Origin: Spartinivicinus marinus
Lineage (GTDB): Bacteria; Pseudomonadota; Gammaproteobacteria; Pseudomonadales; Zooshikellaceae
Reading direction: 5' to 3'
Length of the DNA: 64,000 nt
Assembly: GCF_026309355.1 (NCBI RefSeq)
Contig: NZ_JAPJZK010000001.1
Coordinates: 3,616,501 to 3,680,500, forward strand
Shown here: positions 16,068 to 25,894 of the stretch, one piece after another
Position numbering within the stretch: the stretch's first letter is position 1
How the letters are laid out: each line of letters opens with the position of its first letter
Notes under the pieces: generated by a model
What the model saw: the letters and a program-made list of their open reading frames with translations, nothing else
Databases searched by the model: none
What the model was told of the DNA's origin: nothing
Position numbers and translations under genes: made by a program

Positions 16068-17159
16068 TTATATCTGAGCTAATGTTTTTAAAGCATGCAG
16101 AAATGCATTAACTGATGTTATTGGTGCTGACTCCATCATGGTATGATAACCCGATGTAGGTATTTGTAAGGTTGTGCCATCCACCAAGCCGTTAGAGGCG
16201 GCAATAATTCTGCCCATCTCTGTTGAACCTATGGAGTTAGGTGCTTCACCTCGTGTAACTAATGCTGTATTTGCTTGTTCTACATACTGGTCTTTAAATA
16301 GTGCTTCAATGCTGTGTTGCTGACAGAGTGATGCTAATTGTTGGGTTAAGACTTGATTAAATAGTGCATTGGCATCTTTATTCCTTAACACCAGGTGTTG
16401 CTGTTTAGCACTTGCAAAATCTTTGAATGGACTGGTGTCTACTACAATCAATTGGTTAGTAGAACCACCAAACCGACGAAACCATTCCAACAGATAACGC
16501 CAGCTTTTACCTGCTTCTTCTTGTGCAGTAAAAAAAGCGGTGCCTTGAAACCCTAACTCAAATAAATAAACGAGTGCTGCTGCTGTTAATACATTGTCTA
16601 ACTGGCCAATCAGCGCCTCTGATGTGACAGTTAACTTGTCGGTAAATGCAATAGGTGTGCCCGCTACTAAGTGTTCTAGGCCACTTAACTCGAAGATTAA
16701 GTTATTCCGAAACTCACAAATATATGTACCACAGATTTGACCTTTGCCTCGATAAGTGCCTGACCAGGGCTCGTAGGCATAGACAGGAGTATCTTGAAAG
16801 CGATCAGATATCTTTTGCATTAATTGCTCGCTTACTGAATTGCCGAGTAAATCAGAACGAGCGCCTGCAATAAAAGCTGCATATTGAAACTCATTGGGAC
16901 CTGTACACATTAGACCATGTCGATCAATATGAGCTGAAAACATCAGGCTGTTGGGGGAACTTCCCTGGGCAACTAAGACACCTTCATACCAGGTAACATG
17001 GGCACCACGTTCTTCAAGTTCACGTTGTAATACACGAAAGAAGGGGTGTTCTGCGCCTACGACAGAAGGGTTACGAATAAGTAATGATAGTAAGTCCAGA
17101 AAAGAAGCTGGAAGGCTGGCTTCTGAACTATTCCATAGTGATAAGTGGTGATTTGCCAT
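16068..17159 (-). CDS. M42-like zinc aminopeptidase
   Basis: A 363-residue metallopeptidase of the MH clan, M42 type. All expected two-zinc ligands and catalytic acids are visible: H77-x-D79 (SAHIDRHG), D188 (GQLDNVLTAAA), E214/E215 (TAQEEAG), D241 (VVDTSPF) and H339 (TSGYHTMMES). Family members are cytoplasmic aminopeptidases or deacylases acting on small peptides. The gene is first in an apparent three-gene operon with the unknown protein and mscS, hinting at handling of peptides or osmolytes under osmotic stress (inference). The start ATG is followed by HHLSLWN and no other start competes. Confidence 0.85.
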   Translation of the reverse strand: MANHHLSLWNSSEASLPASFLDLLSLLIRNPSVVGAEHPFFRVLQRELEERGAHVTWYEGVLVAQGSSPNSLMFSAHIDRHGLMCTGPNEFQYAAFIAGARSDLLGNSVSEQLMQKISDRFQDTPVYAYEPWSGTYRGKGQICGTYICEFRNNLIFELSGLEHLVAGTPIAFTDKLTVTSEALIGQLDNVLTAAALVYLFELGFQGTAFFTAQEEAGKSWRYLLEWFRRFGGSTNQLIVVDTSPFKDFASAKQQHLVLRNKDANALFNQVLTQQLASLCQQHSIEALFKDQYVEQANTALVTRGEAPNSIGSTEMGRIIAASNGLVDGTTLQIPTSGYHTMMESAPITSVNAFLHALKTLAQI

Positions 17160-17309
17160 CGGCTTTTATTGTCCTAAAAGTAGCAATAAATACTTAAACA
17201 AGAACCAGACCTAAGCAAGGTTAATGTGAACCTGTTCGGCGTATGTCTACTATAGCCTTATTTGTGTTTTAACTAAAAATAGTTTGTGTTGACAATATAT
17301 GAAATGTTA

Positions 17310-18668
17310 TTAGGTTTGATTGGCATTAGCTAGCCCTGCTATTCGTTGATTTTCTTTCAAGAAAATACAGGCAGCTAAATCACCTACGACATTCACTGTT
17401 GTTCGCATCATATCTAAAATGCGATCTACTCCTAGCAATAATGCAACACCTGCAGATGGAATACCGACCGATTCTAATATCATAGCTAAAATAATAATGC
17501 CGGCACCGGGTGTGGCTGGTGAGCCAATAGAAGCAGCAACACTCATAAAAACCACCAAAGCATAACTCATGGTGTCGAGTTGTACTGAAAATACCTGAGA
17601 GAGAAATACAACTGCTATAGATTGATATAATGCAGTGCCGGTCATATTAACTGTTGCACCTAAGGGAATGACAAACTTGGCAATATGAGGGGGGATATTG
17701 AGTTTATTTTCGGCTGTTTCTAACGAAAGTGGCATGACAGCGGCAGAACTGGAAGTAGAAAATGCCATTAATAAAAGCTCTTTCGACTCTTTGATAAAGT
17801 GCTTAGGTATGATACCGCTGACTGATTTGATAAAAAATAGATAGCAGCCACATAATATCGCCAGCCCCAAAATGACGGTTAACATATAAACAAACATACC
17901 AGCAAGTATTTCAATACCAACCATGGCGGTTAATCGTGCAATCAAACCAAATACGGCATAAGGTGCTAGGACCATTGCCCAGGAAACGATCTTCATACAC
18001 AGTTCTTGAATTGAAATCATCAAATTAAAAATTGGCTCGCTTTTTTTAGTCGCTAGATTAAGCAGGGCTATACCAATAATCGTGGCAAATAGAATCACCT
18101 GTAACATCTCTCCATGTACCATGGACTGGGCGGGATTGACTGGTAACAGGTTTAGTAATGTATGAGGTAGTTCAGCGATAGAGGGAATTTGCATGGTTTT
18201 GTTAACAACAGCTGGCGGCGCAGGCTCACTCATTAAGCTGACTTTCACTGCTGCTCGGTCTACAAAATCACCGGGGTTTATAAGCCCAGCGATCGTTAAT
18301 CCAATAACTGAAGCAATAGCTGTGGTTACCACAAAAAATAGCCCACAACGAATTCCCATTCGCTTTAATGTTTCCAAGTCGGAAGTGGATGTTAAACCGC
18401 GAATAATGGACGTAAAGACTAATGGCACAACAATCATTTGTACCATTGCTATAAATAATTTGCCGGGTAATGCGAGCCAGCCAACGATTACCAATGAAGT
18501 TTCTTTTGAAAATAAAGCAAGGTCGGGGCCTAATAAAATACCCACTATTATTCCCAAACCAAGGCCAATTAGCACTTTTACCCATAACCGGCCTTCAACT
18601 AACCGGGCTAAGGCGTCAGGGATTAATCGAAATGAAGGAAGTTGTTTTTCTAGCTGACTAAGACTCAT
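17310..18668 (-). CDS. Dicarboxylate/amino acid:cation symporter (DAACS family)
   Basis: A 452-residue inner-membrane transporter of the GltP/DctA group, with eight or more membrane helices and two re-entrant hairpins. Family motifs are present: the serine-rich hairpin STSSSAAVMPLS, GATVNMTGTALY (cation site), SPATPGAG and DRILDMMRTTVNVVGD (substrate and cation site). It takes up glutamate, aspartate or C4-dicarboxylates with Na+ or H+. The R-x-x-x-N pattern in the last motif is consistent with an acidic-substrate carrier. It lies 14 bases after the CNNM-like gene and may be cotranscribed with it. Confidence 0.9.
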   Translation of the reverse strand: MSLSQLEKQLPSFRLIPDALARLVEGRLWVKVLIGLGLGIIVGILLGPDLALFSKETSLVIVGWLALPGKLFIAMVQMIVVPLVFTSIIRGLTSTSDLETLKRMGIRCGLFFVVTTAIASVIGLTIAGLINPGDFVDRAAVKVSLMSEPAPPAVVNKTMQIPSIAELPHTLLNLLPVNPAQSMVHGEMLQVILFATIIGIALLNLATKKSEPIFNLMISIQELCMKIVSWAMVLAPYAVFGLIARLTAMVGIEILAGMFVYMLTVILGLAILCGCYLFFIKSVSGIIPKHFIKESKELLLMAFSTSSSAAVMPLSLETAENKLNIPPHIAKFVIPLGATVNMTGTALYQSIAVVFLSQVFSVQLDTMSYALVVFMSVAASIGSPATPGAGIIILAMILESVGIPSAGVALLLGVDRILDMMRTTVNVVGDLAACIFLKENQRIAGLANANQT

Positions 18669-18682
18669 ACCATTCTCTCGAT

Positions 18683-19705
18683 TTATATCTGTTCTGGTGT
18701 TGGTTTGTGGGACGATGTACTTATAATGCCTTCAAGTAGCCTGCCTAAAATATCAGAGCCAGTAACAATTCGTTTGTTGGTGCCCCACAGCAGTATTACA
18801 TCATTGACTAATAAATCTCCCCACGCTTTCCACTGGCTGATAAGATAACCTAATTGAGCATGGTTATCTTTAATAATCAATGGTTTCAGCACATAACTGA
18901 TAGGATCAAATGGAGGGTCATCAAATAAGGCGCCGCTGGTAAAACGGTAGGCGTTAATGATAGCTTGGGGCGTTTGGGTTTCATCAACAATGATAATCCA
19001 TTTTTTTCTAGCACTATTTAGAAGTCTAAGAAAAGGGTCATCGGGATTACAAGTAATATCAGGAAATACAGGTTTACCCTCTTTGAAGGATAAGGCAATA
19101 ATACTCTTTGGGCTAACTATCTCTCCCTCATCTTTCACAGGAATATCATCGAGTGCTAAGAAGTTAATTACTCCTGTACCTTCAATATGGCTGATATCAG
19201 TTTTAAAAGAGGTAATGTGTAATTTGATGAGTTGGTAAAAGTCATCTTCTTTAAAGTAATTAATTGACTCAGGGCCAATCCAGCAATCGAGTAGTTTTCC
19301 AGTTGGTGTAGCAACAGGGTAAAGAAGAACTTGGTAGAATCTTAAAACAGGTGAGAAAAAAGAAGCTGCTTTTATCGCATGCCGAGAAAAATAGGCTTGC
19401 GGCATAATTTCACCTAAAATAGTAATTGCGACTGTAGAGAATAGAAATGCGGCAACCCCTGCGAGTAAGTTATCAGACAACAGTGTTAATAACACATTAA
19501 CACCCACATTACCCCAAAGGATAGTAGCCAATAATCGATTAGAATCTTTACGTAAAGCGAGTACTTGCTTGGCTTGCTCATTCCCCTTTGCTGCTTCTAT
19601 TTCAAGCCGTAAGCGAGTAATGCTAAAAAAAGCCAGGTTTAAACCCGAAAACATAGCTGACTGAGTGATGCAAACAAGTATTCCTAGCCCTATCAAGAAA
19701 TCCAT
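18683..19705 (-). CDS. CNNM/DUF21-type membrane protein
   Basis: About 340 residues if started at the ATG at 19705, which has AAGGAT 8 bases upstream; an in-frame TTG at 19750 would add 15 residues. Residues 1-150 form the DUF21 (CNNM) transmembrane module: TQSAMFSGLNLAFFSITRLRLE, WGNVGVNVLLTLLSD, TILGEIMPQAYFSRHA. The rest resembles a CBS-pair region (FLRLLNSARKKWIIIVDE, LGYLISQW). Relatives (CorC/YfjD, CNNM) are linked to Mg2+ or Co2+ efflux and Na+ exchange. The CBS part is divergent, so ligand binding is uncertain. Confidence 0.8.
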   Translation of the reverse strand: MDFLIGLGILVCITQSAMFSGLNLAFFSITRLRLEIEAAKGNEQAKQVLALRKDSNRLLATILWGNVGVNVLLTLLSDNLLAGVAAFLFSTVAITILGEIMPQAYFSRHAIKAASFFSPVLRFYQVLLYPVATPTGKLLDCWIGPESINYFKEDDFYQLIKLHITSFKTDISHIEGTGVINFLALDDIPVKDEGEIVSPKSIIALSFKEGKPVFPDITCNPDDPFLRLLNSARKKWIIIVDETQTPQAIINAYRFTSGALFDDPPFDPISYVLKPLIIKDNHAQLGYLISQWKAWGDLLVNDVILLWGTNKRIVTGSDILGRLLEGIISTSSHKPTPEQI

Positions 19706-19771
19706 AGGATAATCCTTAAGTCTTGCTTTAGTTGTAATAAATGTATCCAAGCTAGCGTCAGTGTAAGTAAA

Positions 19772-19840
19772 CTAAATATTAAAAATATGTAATAAAACAT
19801 TTATGAATTTCCCTTGTTTTTTCTGGTTAAGATTAGCTTT
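19772..19840. repeat. Copy A of a 69-bp direct repeat
   Basis: This 69-bp segment (starting CTAAATATTAAAAATATG, ending GATTAGCTTT) recurs in the same orientation at 23097-23165 with four substitutions and no gaps. It sits just upstream of the CNNM-like gene. The two copies bracket cbpA, cbpM and the MarC gene. Confidence 0.85.
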
Positions 19841-20020
19841 AGGTATTTTTCCCTTATGACACTCTCCACAGAGCTTTGCTTGCTCATTAGAATCATTTTA
19901 GGTGCTTGCTGCACTGAATCCGTAACTGATAATTGACCTGATTCGTTTGCCAATCAAATTTGTACCTAAAATAGATTAGATGTGGCCAATAATAATTAAT
20001 TAACAATGCTATGGGGCAAC

Positions 20021-20974
20021 ATGAAATTCACTGACTATTACCAAGTTCTGGGGGTTAACAGGGATGCCCCCCAGGATGAGATTAAAAGAGCTTATCGTAA
20101 GCTGGCGCTCAAATACCACCCTGACCGGAACAAAGCAACGGATGCAGAGGAGCGTTTTAAAGAAGTCGGGGAAGCCTACGAAGTATTGAAAGACCCGGAA
20201 AAACGCGCTGCCTACGATCAGTTAGGTAACAACTGGAAAGCGGGACAGGACTTTCGACCACCGCCAGACTGGGATGAAGGGTTTGAATTTCATGGCGGTG
20301 GTTTTACAGATACAAGAGCAGAACACTTTAGTGAATTTTTTGAGAGTTTATTTGGTCGCGGTGGTTTTACCCGGGGTGGTAACCGCAGTGCTTACCGGGA
20401 ATTTCATACTCGGGGTGAGGATGCTCATGCCAAGATAGTGATTGATATTGATGATGCTTATCAAGGCACCACGCGCACGATAACGTTAAAACAGTCAGTC
20501 ATAGGTAAAGAGGGCAGGCCTGAGCTTAAAGAGAAGACCCTCAATGTGCGTATTCCCAAGGGCATCAGCCAAGGCCAATACATTCGACTTGAGAAACAGG
20601 GAAGTGGGGGCGTTGGTAACGGTGAAGCCGGTGACTTGTATCTGCAAGCAGAATTTCGTCCACACTCCTTTTACCGAGTTGAGGGAAAAGATGTTTATTT
20701 GACTTTGCCGGTAGCACCTTGGGAAGCCATTTTGGGAGCGAACGTGAAAATACCCACGCCTTCAGGCAGGGTGGAACTCAAAATACCGGCCAATTCCAAA
20801 GGTGGCTCCAAATTACGCTTGAAAGGCCGGGGAATTCCAGCGAATACGCCTGGGGATCTGTATGTAGTATTGGAAATCGCATTACCTAAAGCTGAAGACG
20901 AGGCAACAAGAAAGGCGTACGAAGCGTTTGCCGGCGCTTTGAATTTTAATCCACGAGAAAATCTGGGGGTGTGA
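20021..20974 (+). CDS. cbpA: Curved-DNA-binding J-domain co-chaperone CbpA
   Basis: About 317 residues from the ATG at 20021 ([12 protein letters not shown]); an upstream ATG at 20006 lacks a better site and would add five residues. Residues 1-70 are a J domain with the HPD motif (KYHPDRNK) that stimulates DnaK. A linker rich in Gly and Phe (residues about 75-125) and two DnaJ C-terminal domains follow, with no zinc finger, which separates CbpA from DnaJ. CbpA also binds curved DNA in stationary phase. The stop overlaps the GTG/ATG region of cbpM, its known modulator. Confidence 0.92.
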   Translation: MKFTDYYQVLGVNRDAPQDEIKRAYRKLALKYHPDRNKATDAEERFKEVGEAYEVLKDPEKRAAYDQLGNNWKAGQDFRPPPDWDEGFEFHGGGFTDTRAEHFSEFFESLFGRGGFTRGGNRSAYREFHTRGEDAHAKIVIDIDDAYQGTTRTITLKQSVIGKEGRPELKEKTLNVRIPKGISQGQYIRLEKQGSGGVGNGEAGDLYLQAEFRPHSFYRVEGKDVYLTLPVAPWEAILGANVKIPTPSGRVELKIPANSKGGSKLRLKGRGIPANTPGDLYVVLEIALPKAEDEATRKAYEAFAGALNFNPRENLGV

Positions 20975-20976
20975 CC

Positions 20977-21288
20977 ATGAAGAAAACATCCATGGTGGTT
21001 ATCTCTGGCGTGCTTATCGATACAGATACAGAAATCAGTATGGCTGAGTTATGTCATGCCTGTCATATCTCGGCTGAACAGCTGATGGAGCTAGTTGATT
21101 ACGGCATTGTTGAACCATGTGGCGAACGAAAAAAATGGCGTTTTGCTGCCACCAGCATCGTACGGATTTACAGTGCCCAGCGACTAAAACAGGATTTAGG
21201 TATTAATACTGCAGGAGCCGCATTGGCCTTGGACCTTATTGAAGAAGTTGAGCAATTGCAGATAAAGTTAAACATTTTGAAAAGCTAA
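20977..21288 (+). CDS. cbpM: CbpM, modulator of CbpA
   Basis: About 103 residues from the ATG at 20977, with GGGGGTG just upstream; a GTG at 20971 overlapping the cbpA stop is the alternative. The MerR-like helix-turn-helix fold (ISMAELCHACHISAEQLMELVDYGIVEP, FAATSIVRIYSAQRLKQDLGIN) and short C-terminal helix are typical. CbpM binds the J domain of CbpA and inhibits both its co-chaperone and DNA-binding activity. Coupled translation with cbpA is expected. Confidence 0.9.
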   Translation: MKKTSMVVISGVLIDTDTEISMAELCHACHISAEQLMELVDYGIVEPCGERKKWRFAATSIVRIYSAQRLKQDLGINTAGAALALDLIEEVEQLQIKLNILKS

Positions 21289-21989
21289 TGTGAGTGATTA
21301 GAATATAAGAGAAAGGTCGGGTCTGTCAGACACGATTACTCAGCAAAAAATAGTTAATGAGTGAACAAAATATTAGTGCACCCTTGGACATGACAGAAGT
21401 CAAGGCAAAAAAACAGTGATAATTGTAGGACATACTATATTTAATAAGTGCATATTAATAGGTAGTAAATCAGTGATATACAAATTTATTATAGTTTTGA
21501 TAATACTCTTTTTCTTTCTTAGATTATCAAGTGCTGAGATTATCTTGATTTCAGGGGGGAAATCGATTTCTGCTGAAAATAACGATATGATTGGAGTTGT
21601 TTTAGAGTAAATAATAGATAATGCTTATATTGTAAAATTAGAGGCAGCTACTGACTTTGCTGAAAAGCTATTCAAGTTTACATAAAAATGTCTAGGAGCT
21701 GCTCCTCTGTCAATAATTGGTTTTGGCATTCCAATAGTGAGAGATCAAATAATTATTTATAGTTATACAAACAGATTTTGTATAGTTGGTTTTAGAGAAG
21801 CATGAAGCATAATTTCTTGTACAAAAAATAAACTCAGTTAAACAGTAGTAAAATATAGCTGACTACTTAACTTAATCATTATTGATTGTAAATTCGTTAC
21901 TATCACTTTTATAACAGTTTACTCGGTATTCAATAGCATTGATTACCAACATAAAAATAATGATCATTAATTTTATGATGGGGAATAGA
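21289..21989. other. Gene-poor 0.7-kb gap, possible decayed ORFs
   Basis: I see no convincing gene. A short frame at about 21473-21610 encodes a hydrophobic leader and SGGKSISAENND, then stops; in-frame homologous-looking sequence seems to continue beyond the stop (LEAATDFAEKLF), suggesting a decayed small secreted protein. A 20-codon frame at 21357 is too short to support. Confidence 0.3.
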
Positions 21990-22601
21990 ATGACAGATTT
22001 CTTGAAGTCTTCAGCTTTAGTACTGGCGCTGCTTAATCCTTTCCTTTTAATCATCTATTTGATTGATGTAGTTCAAAAACTTGACCGCATACAGTTTGCT
22101 CGTGTGCTAGTTCGTGCTGGCCTGATTGCGACAACAGTCTTTTGGGTTTTTGTGGTCCTTGGCGATACGGTCTTTTCCGGCCTCATGCAAGCCCAGTTTG
22201 CTTCATTTCAGATTTTCGGTGGTGTTATATTTCTACTTATTGGCTTGCAGTTTGTCTTCCGTGGTCCTACGGCAATTGAGCTCCTACAGGGAGAGTCCGA
22301 TCATCTTGTGGGAGCAATTGCAATGCCTGTTCTCATTGGACCAGGTACTATCAGTGCAAGTGTCATTATAGGTAAACGACATGATGCAATATTGGCATGT
22401 GGAGCAGTTCTTATTGCAGTTTTAATATCTCTATTTATCATGTTAGGACTTAAGGCCTTACACGATGCTGCTCGAACACGTCATGAGCCGCTGATCCAGA
22501 GGTATATAGAAATCGCAGGCCGTATTACTGCATTATATGTGGGAACTGTGTCTGTTGAGATGATCATGCAAGGAGCTAAAGCTTGGTCTCAGCATTTTTG
22601 A
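21990..22601 (+). CDS. MarC-family inner membrane protein
   Basis: About 203 residues from the ATG at 21990, which follows GGGGAA; ATG codons further upstream give an implausible AT-rich leader. Six hydrophobic segments with the MarC features LNPFLLIIYLID (the N-P-F helix), GGVIFLLIGLQFVFRG, and AIAMPVLIGPGTISASVIIGKRHD. MarC/UPF0056 proteins have unknown substrates; an original link to multiple antibiotic resistance was later questioned. It lies inside the segment bracketed by the 69-bp direct repeats. Confidence 0.85.
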   Translation: MTDFLKSSALVLALLNPFLLIIYLIDVVQKLDRIQFARVLVRAGLIATTVFWVFVVLGDTVFSGLMQAQFASFQIFGGVIFLLIGLQFVFRGPTAIELLQGESDHLVGAIAMPVLIGPGTISASVIIGKRHDAILACGAVLIAVLISLFIMLGLKALHDAARTRHEPLIQRYIEIAGRITALYVGTVSVEMIMQGAKAWSQHF

Positions 22602-22669
22602 AAACTAATATAAACAATGCTGCAGACAGTTTTTGATCTTGGAATGGTAAGATCGAACCAAAAATAGAA

Positions 22670-22995
22670 ACTGCGAAAATGGGATTGTCAAAGTCGAATT
22701 GTCACAGGAATCTGTCTTTGGAAAGCATAGTAAAAACGGTTTTATGCTCAATGTTAATAAACCTCAACATAAGTAAGGAAAGAAGACTGAGGTAGGCTAC
22801 TTTTATAATGGCTCAACGAGTCAATCTCAACAGGACTTAGATTTTCCACTTCTCGCGTTGGTTGATCTTAAATTGAGTACAACTTTTGCTTTCGATTTGC
22901 GTCAAACCATCGATCAAGAAAATAAAATACGTGTTGAAGCCTATGCAGAACAAGTAGTGGAATTAGCACCACAGCTTCTAGAACAAGGCATTTAG
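22670..22995 (+). pseudogene. Probable remnant of a DDE transposase
   Basis: The frame 22838-22995 reads LDFPLLALVDLKLSTTFAFD, then LRQTIDQENKIRVEAYAEQV and a stop. That pattern (LVD-K-TAFALD-RQT-Y-EQ) resembles the central part of DDE transposases just after the first catalytic Asp. It has no start or continuation, and frames before it are broken. Likely a fragment of an old insertion sequence; the family is uncertain. Confidence 0.35.
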
Positions 22996-23096
22996 CCATA
23001 TATATGAAGTAAGTTGCCAGTAATGTTTAAACTTCCAAAAATAACGCAAAAAACCTGTCAAGTAAAATTACCATTTTTTTTGAGCTGAATAGTTAC

Positions 23097-23165
23097 CTAA
23101 ATATTAAAAATATGTAATAAAATATTCATGAATTTTCCTTATTTTTTCTGGTTAAGATTAGCTTT
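23097..23165. repeat. Copy B of the 69-bp direct repeat
   Basis: Matches 19772-19840 at 65 of 69 positions in the same orientation. It lies about 150 bases upstream of the Na/Pi symporter gene. Divergence of only four bases suggests a fairly recent duplication. Confidence 0.85.
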
Positions 23166-23313
23166 ACCCTTTTTATGATGGTTAGCTAATAACGTATGAC
23201 AATAATAGCCAACTTATCGTTTTACCAAGTTAAAAATAGTGATTGTCGTTAACAGAAGTAGAAATAAGCGTCAAAGTGCTAGCCAGAGCAAAAGGTATGC
23301 TTAGGAGAAAAAG

Positions 23314-24927
23314 GTGATCTTTAATTTAGTGGGCTCATTAGGTCTGTTTTTATTGGGTATGTGGTTAATGACAGAGGGGCTTAAATTAGCTGGTGGTAGA
23401 GCCTTAGAACAGTTATTAGCCAAATGGACATCTAATCGACAACGAGGCCTGTTTTCTGGCGTCTTAATAACAGGTTTAGTACAGTCATCCAGTGCGGTTA
23501 CTGTTGCAACTATCGGCTTTGTTAATGCGGGTGTCCTCACATTTCAACAAGCATTATGGGTCGTTTTTGGTAGTAATGTGGGGACAACGTTAACAGCTTG
23601 GATTGTAACCCTGTTTGGTTTTACAGTTAAAATTGATGCGTTTGCATTTCCTTTAGTAGGTATCGGTGCAGCCTTACGGATTTTTTTCCCTTATGAAAGA
23701 GGTAAAGCACTGGGGATGGCGTTGGCTGGTTTTGGTTTACTTTTTATGGGAATTGATGCCCTTAAGGAAAACTTTTCGGGTTATGCCAACCAAATTGATA
23801 TCACCAGTTTTTTGGCTGAAGGTGGTCATGAAGTCTTGTGGGGCCTATTTATTGGTTTTATTTTAACTTTACTTACTCAGTCTTCAAGTGCAGCAATAGC
23901 TATTATTCTAACTGCAGTTGCCAGTGGAGTAGCGGGTGTTCAGGTAGCTGCTGCAGCAGTTATTGGGGCTAACATTGGTACCACCTCTACAGCACTTATT
24001 GCCAGTTTGGGGGCAACTGTTAATGCAAAACGACTGGCATGGGCTCATGTAGTTTTTAATGTACTTACAGCAGCAGTAGCACTTATCATGTTGCCAGTAT
24101 TCTGGCCATTAGTAACTTGGATAGCAGGGTTAACTGGGAAAGATGGCAACTTGACAATTTTGTTGGCTATTTTTCATACTTGTTTTAATATTATTGGCGT
24201 GCTGTTGATGTGGCCTATTGAACCATACCTGTCGCGTTTCCTATTAGCGCGTTATAAAAAGCCAGTAAAAGGACACTTTAAATCATATTTAGATGCCAAT
24301 ATTGCCGCTGTACCTGACTTAGCCATTCGGGCAATGGTGTTAGAACTTAATTTATTACTTGAAGAAGTCGGGCAACTCAGCTTTGTTCGTGAAAAGAAGC
24401 AGGAAGAAATACAGCAGATTAAAAGTAGAATTGAACAAGTTAATGTATTTATTAGCTTATTGTTGAAATCCAGTCTGGCTAAAGAGCAAGGTGAAATAGT
24501 CACTAATGGCCTTGCAGTGGCTTATCGGCTATATAGTGCATGCAAATTATATGCAGAAGCTGTCTTGCTATATCAGTCGATCCGGCTTGGCCGATTAACA
24601 GCGGTGGAGTATTTGCGCCAATGGTTAGTTGCTGTTGATCAGGTTTCTTATACACTGCATCATTGTGACAACGTATTAGAGGAGGAACAGTTAACGAGTT
24701 TAATTGAAAAATATGATGTGCTGAAAAAACAGATCATTGCAGCAGTTGTCGATGAAAAAGCAGAAATACATATAATAGATCTCGCTTTACAGGTTGCCAG
24801 TTTAAGCCGTCGATTTATCGAGCAATTGTCTCAGGCGAATACGATTTGTAAAAGTTTAGCTGTAATAGTGGTAGCTGAGCCCACTGAGGATGGTTCTTCG
24901 GTTTTAAATTTACCAGCTGAATTGTAG
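23314..24927 (+). CDS. Na+/phosphate symporter with PhoU-like tail
   Basis: A 537-residue protein starting at GTG (23314) with AGGAG 7 bases upstream. The membrane part (residues 1-310) contains the duplicated NptA/PNaS core: QSSSAVTVATIGFVNAG near residue 53 and TQSSSAAIAIILTAV near 190, each followed by a glycine-rich GSNVGTT or GANIGTTSTA segment that forms the Na+ and phosphate sites. The C-terminal 200 residues are helical and PhoU-like. It imports inorganic phosphate with sodium, which fits a marine habitat. No pho box was identified. Confidence 0.9.
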   Translation: MIFNLVGSLGLFLLGMWLMTEGLKLAGGRALEQLLAKWTSNRQRGLFSGVLITGLVQSSSAVTVATIGFVNAGVLTFQQALWVVFGSNVGTTLTAWIVTLFGFTVKIDAFAFPLVGIGAALRIFFPYERGKALGMALAGFGLLFMGIDALKENFSGYANQIDITSFLAEGGHEVLWGLFIGFILTLLTQSSSAAIAIILTAVASGVAGVQVAAAAVIGANIGTTSTALIASLGATVNAKRLAWAHVVFNVLTAAVALIMLPVFWPLVTWIAGLTGKDGNLTILLAIFHTCFNIIGVLLMWPIEPYLSRFLLARYKKPVKGHFKSYLDANIAAVPDLAIRAMVLELNLLLEEVGQLSFVREKKQEEIQQIKSRIEQVNVFISLLLKSSLAKEQGEIVTNGLAVAYRLYSACKLYAEAVLLYQSIRLGRLTAVEYLRQWLVAVDQVSYTLHHCDNVLEEEQLTSLIEKYDVLKKQIIAAVVDEKAEIHIIDLALQVASLSRRFIEQLSQANTICKSLAVIVVAEPTEDGSSVLNLPAEL

Positions 24928-24943
24928 GTTAGTGATGAAAGAC

Positions 24944-25861
24944 TTATATATCTCTATGAAGTTTACGTAACCCTTTTACATGTTTTTCAATAATTTCCCA
25001 TGCTTGATTAACACTTTCCACGTAGGAAAAATAGTTTAAGTCATCTTCATTAATCATTCCTTCTTCAGTTAAGACATTCCAGTTTAACAGCCGCTGCCAG
25101 TAAGCTTTACCAAATAATAAAATTGGCATGGGCTTTATTTTTTTAGTCTGTACTAAGGTAAGCGTTTCAAACAATTCATCTAGAGTGCCAAAGCCACCTG
25201 GAAATACCACTAATGCTTTGGCTCTTAGTAGGAAGTGCATTTTGCGCATAGCAAAGTAGTGGAAGCGAAAGCAAAGTTCAGGGGTTATATAAGGGTTTGG
25301 CTGCTGCTCTTCTGGTAGTATTATGTTAAGCCCCACTGACTTTCCCTTTGCATCATTTGCTCCTCGGTTAGCCGCTTCCATGATACCTGGTCCGCCACCT
25401 GTAATAACATACAGGTTTGGTATATCACCTAACATGGATTGCTCGGTGATTATTTTGGCTAGAGCTCTTGCCTGGATATAATAGTCAGTTTGTTGTTGCC
25501 GTATTTTAGCTTGCTTATATTGACGTTTAAAATCTGGATTACTGGGTTGTTGGGCTAATAATTGTTTTGCTTCAAATAACTGCTTTTTTGCTTTTTTTGG
25601 CCGAAGCATACGAGCACTACCAAACATAACCACTGTGTTATTGATATTATGGTCATTAAGGATTAGCTCGGTTTTGCTGAGTTCCAGTAGGAGCCTAACG
25701 GGTCTCATTTCATCCCTTAGAACAAATGCTTTATCATCATACGCTAGCCGAAAAGCAGAGGAAGCCATTAACTGCTTACTGCATTCAACGCGCTTGGCGT
25801 GTTCTACATCATCAGCTGCGCTGGGAAAAACCCTACATTCAAATTCATTTTCTTCAGACAT
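24944..25861 (-). CDS. LOG-family nucleotide 5'-monophosphate phosphoribohydrolase-like protein
   Basis: A 305-residue protein with the Rossmann-type LOG domain in residues about 60-290. It has ITGGGPGIMEAANRGA and the signature PGGFGTLDELFETLTLVQ (PGGxGTxxE), including the catalytic Glu. Members cleave AMP-type nucleotides or cytokinin ribotides to the free base and ribose 5-phosphate; older annotations as lysine decarboxylase are wrong. An 80-residue N-terminal extension, partly charged, precedes the domain. It is convergent with the Na/Pi symporter. Confidence 0.85.
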   Translation of the reverse strand: MSEENEFECRVFPSAADDVEHAKRVECSKQLMASSAFRLAYDDKAFVLRDEMRPVRLLLELSKTELILNDHNINNTVVMFGSARMLRPKKAKKQLFEAKQLLAQQPSNPDFKRQYKQAKIRQQQTDYYIQARALAKIITEQSMLGDIPNLYVITGGGPGIMEAANRGANDAKGKSVGLNIILPEEQQPNPYITPELCFRFHYFAMRKMHFLLRAKALVVFPGGFGTLDELFETLTLVQTKKIKPMPILLFGKAYWQRLLNWNVLTEEGMINEDDLNYFSYVESVNQAWEIIEKHVKGLRKLHRDI

Positions 25862-25894
25862 TGGTTACCTTTACCATTCGTGCTGGGTATATGT

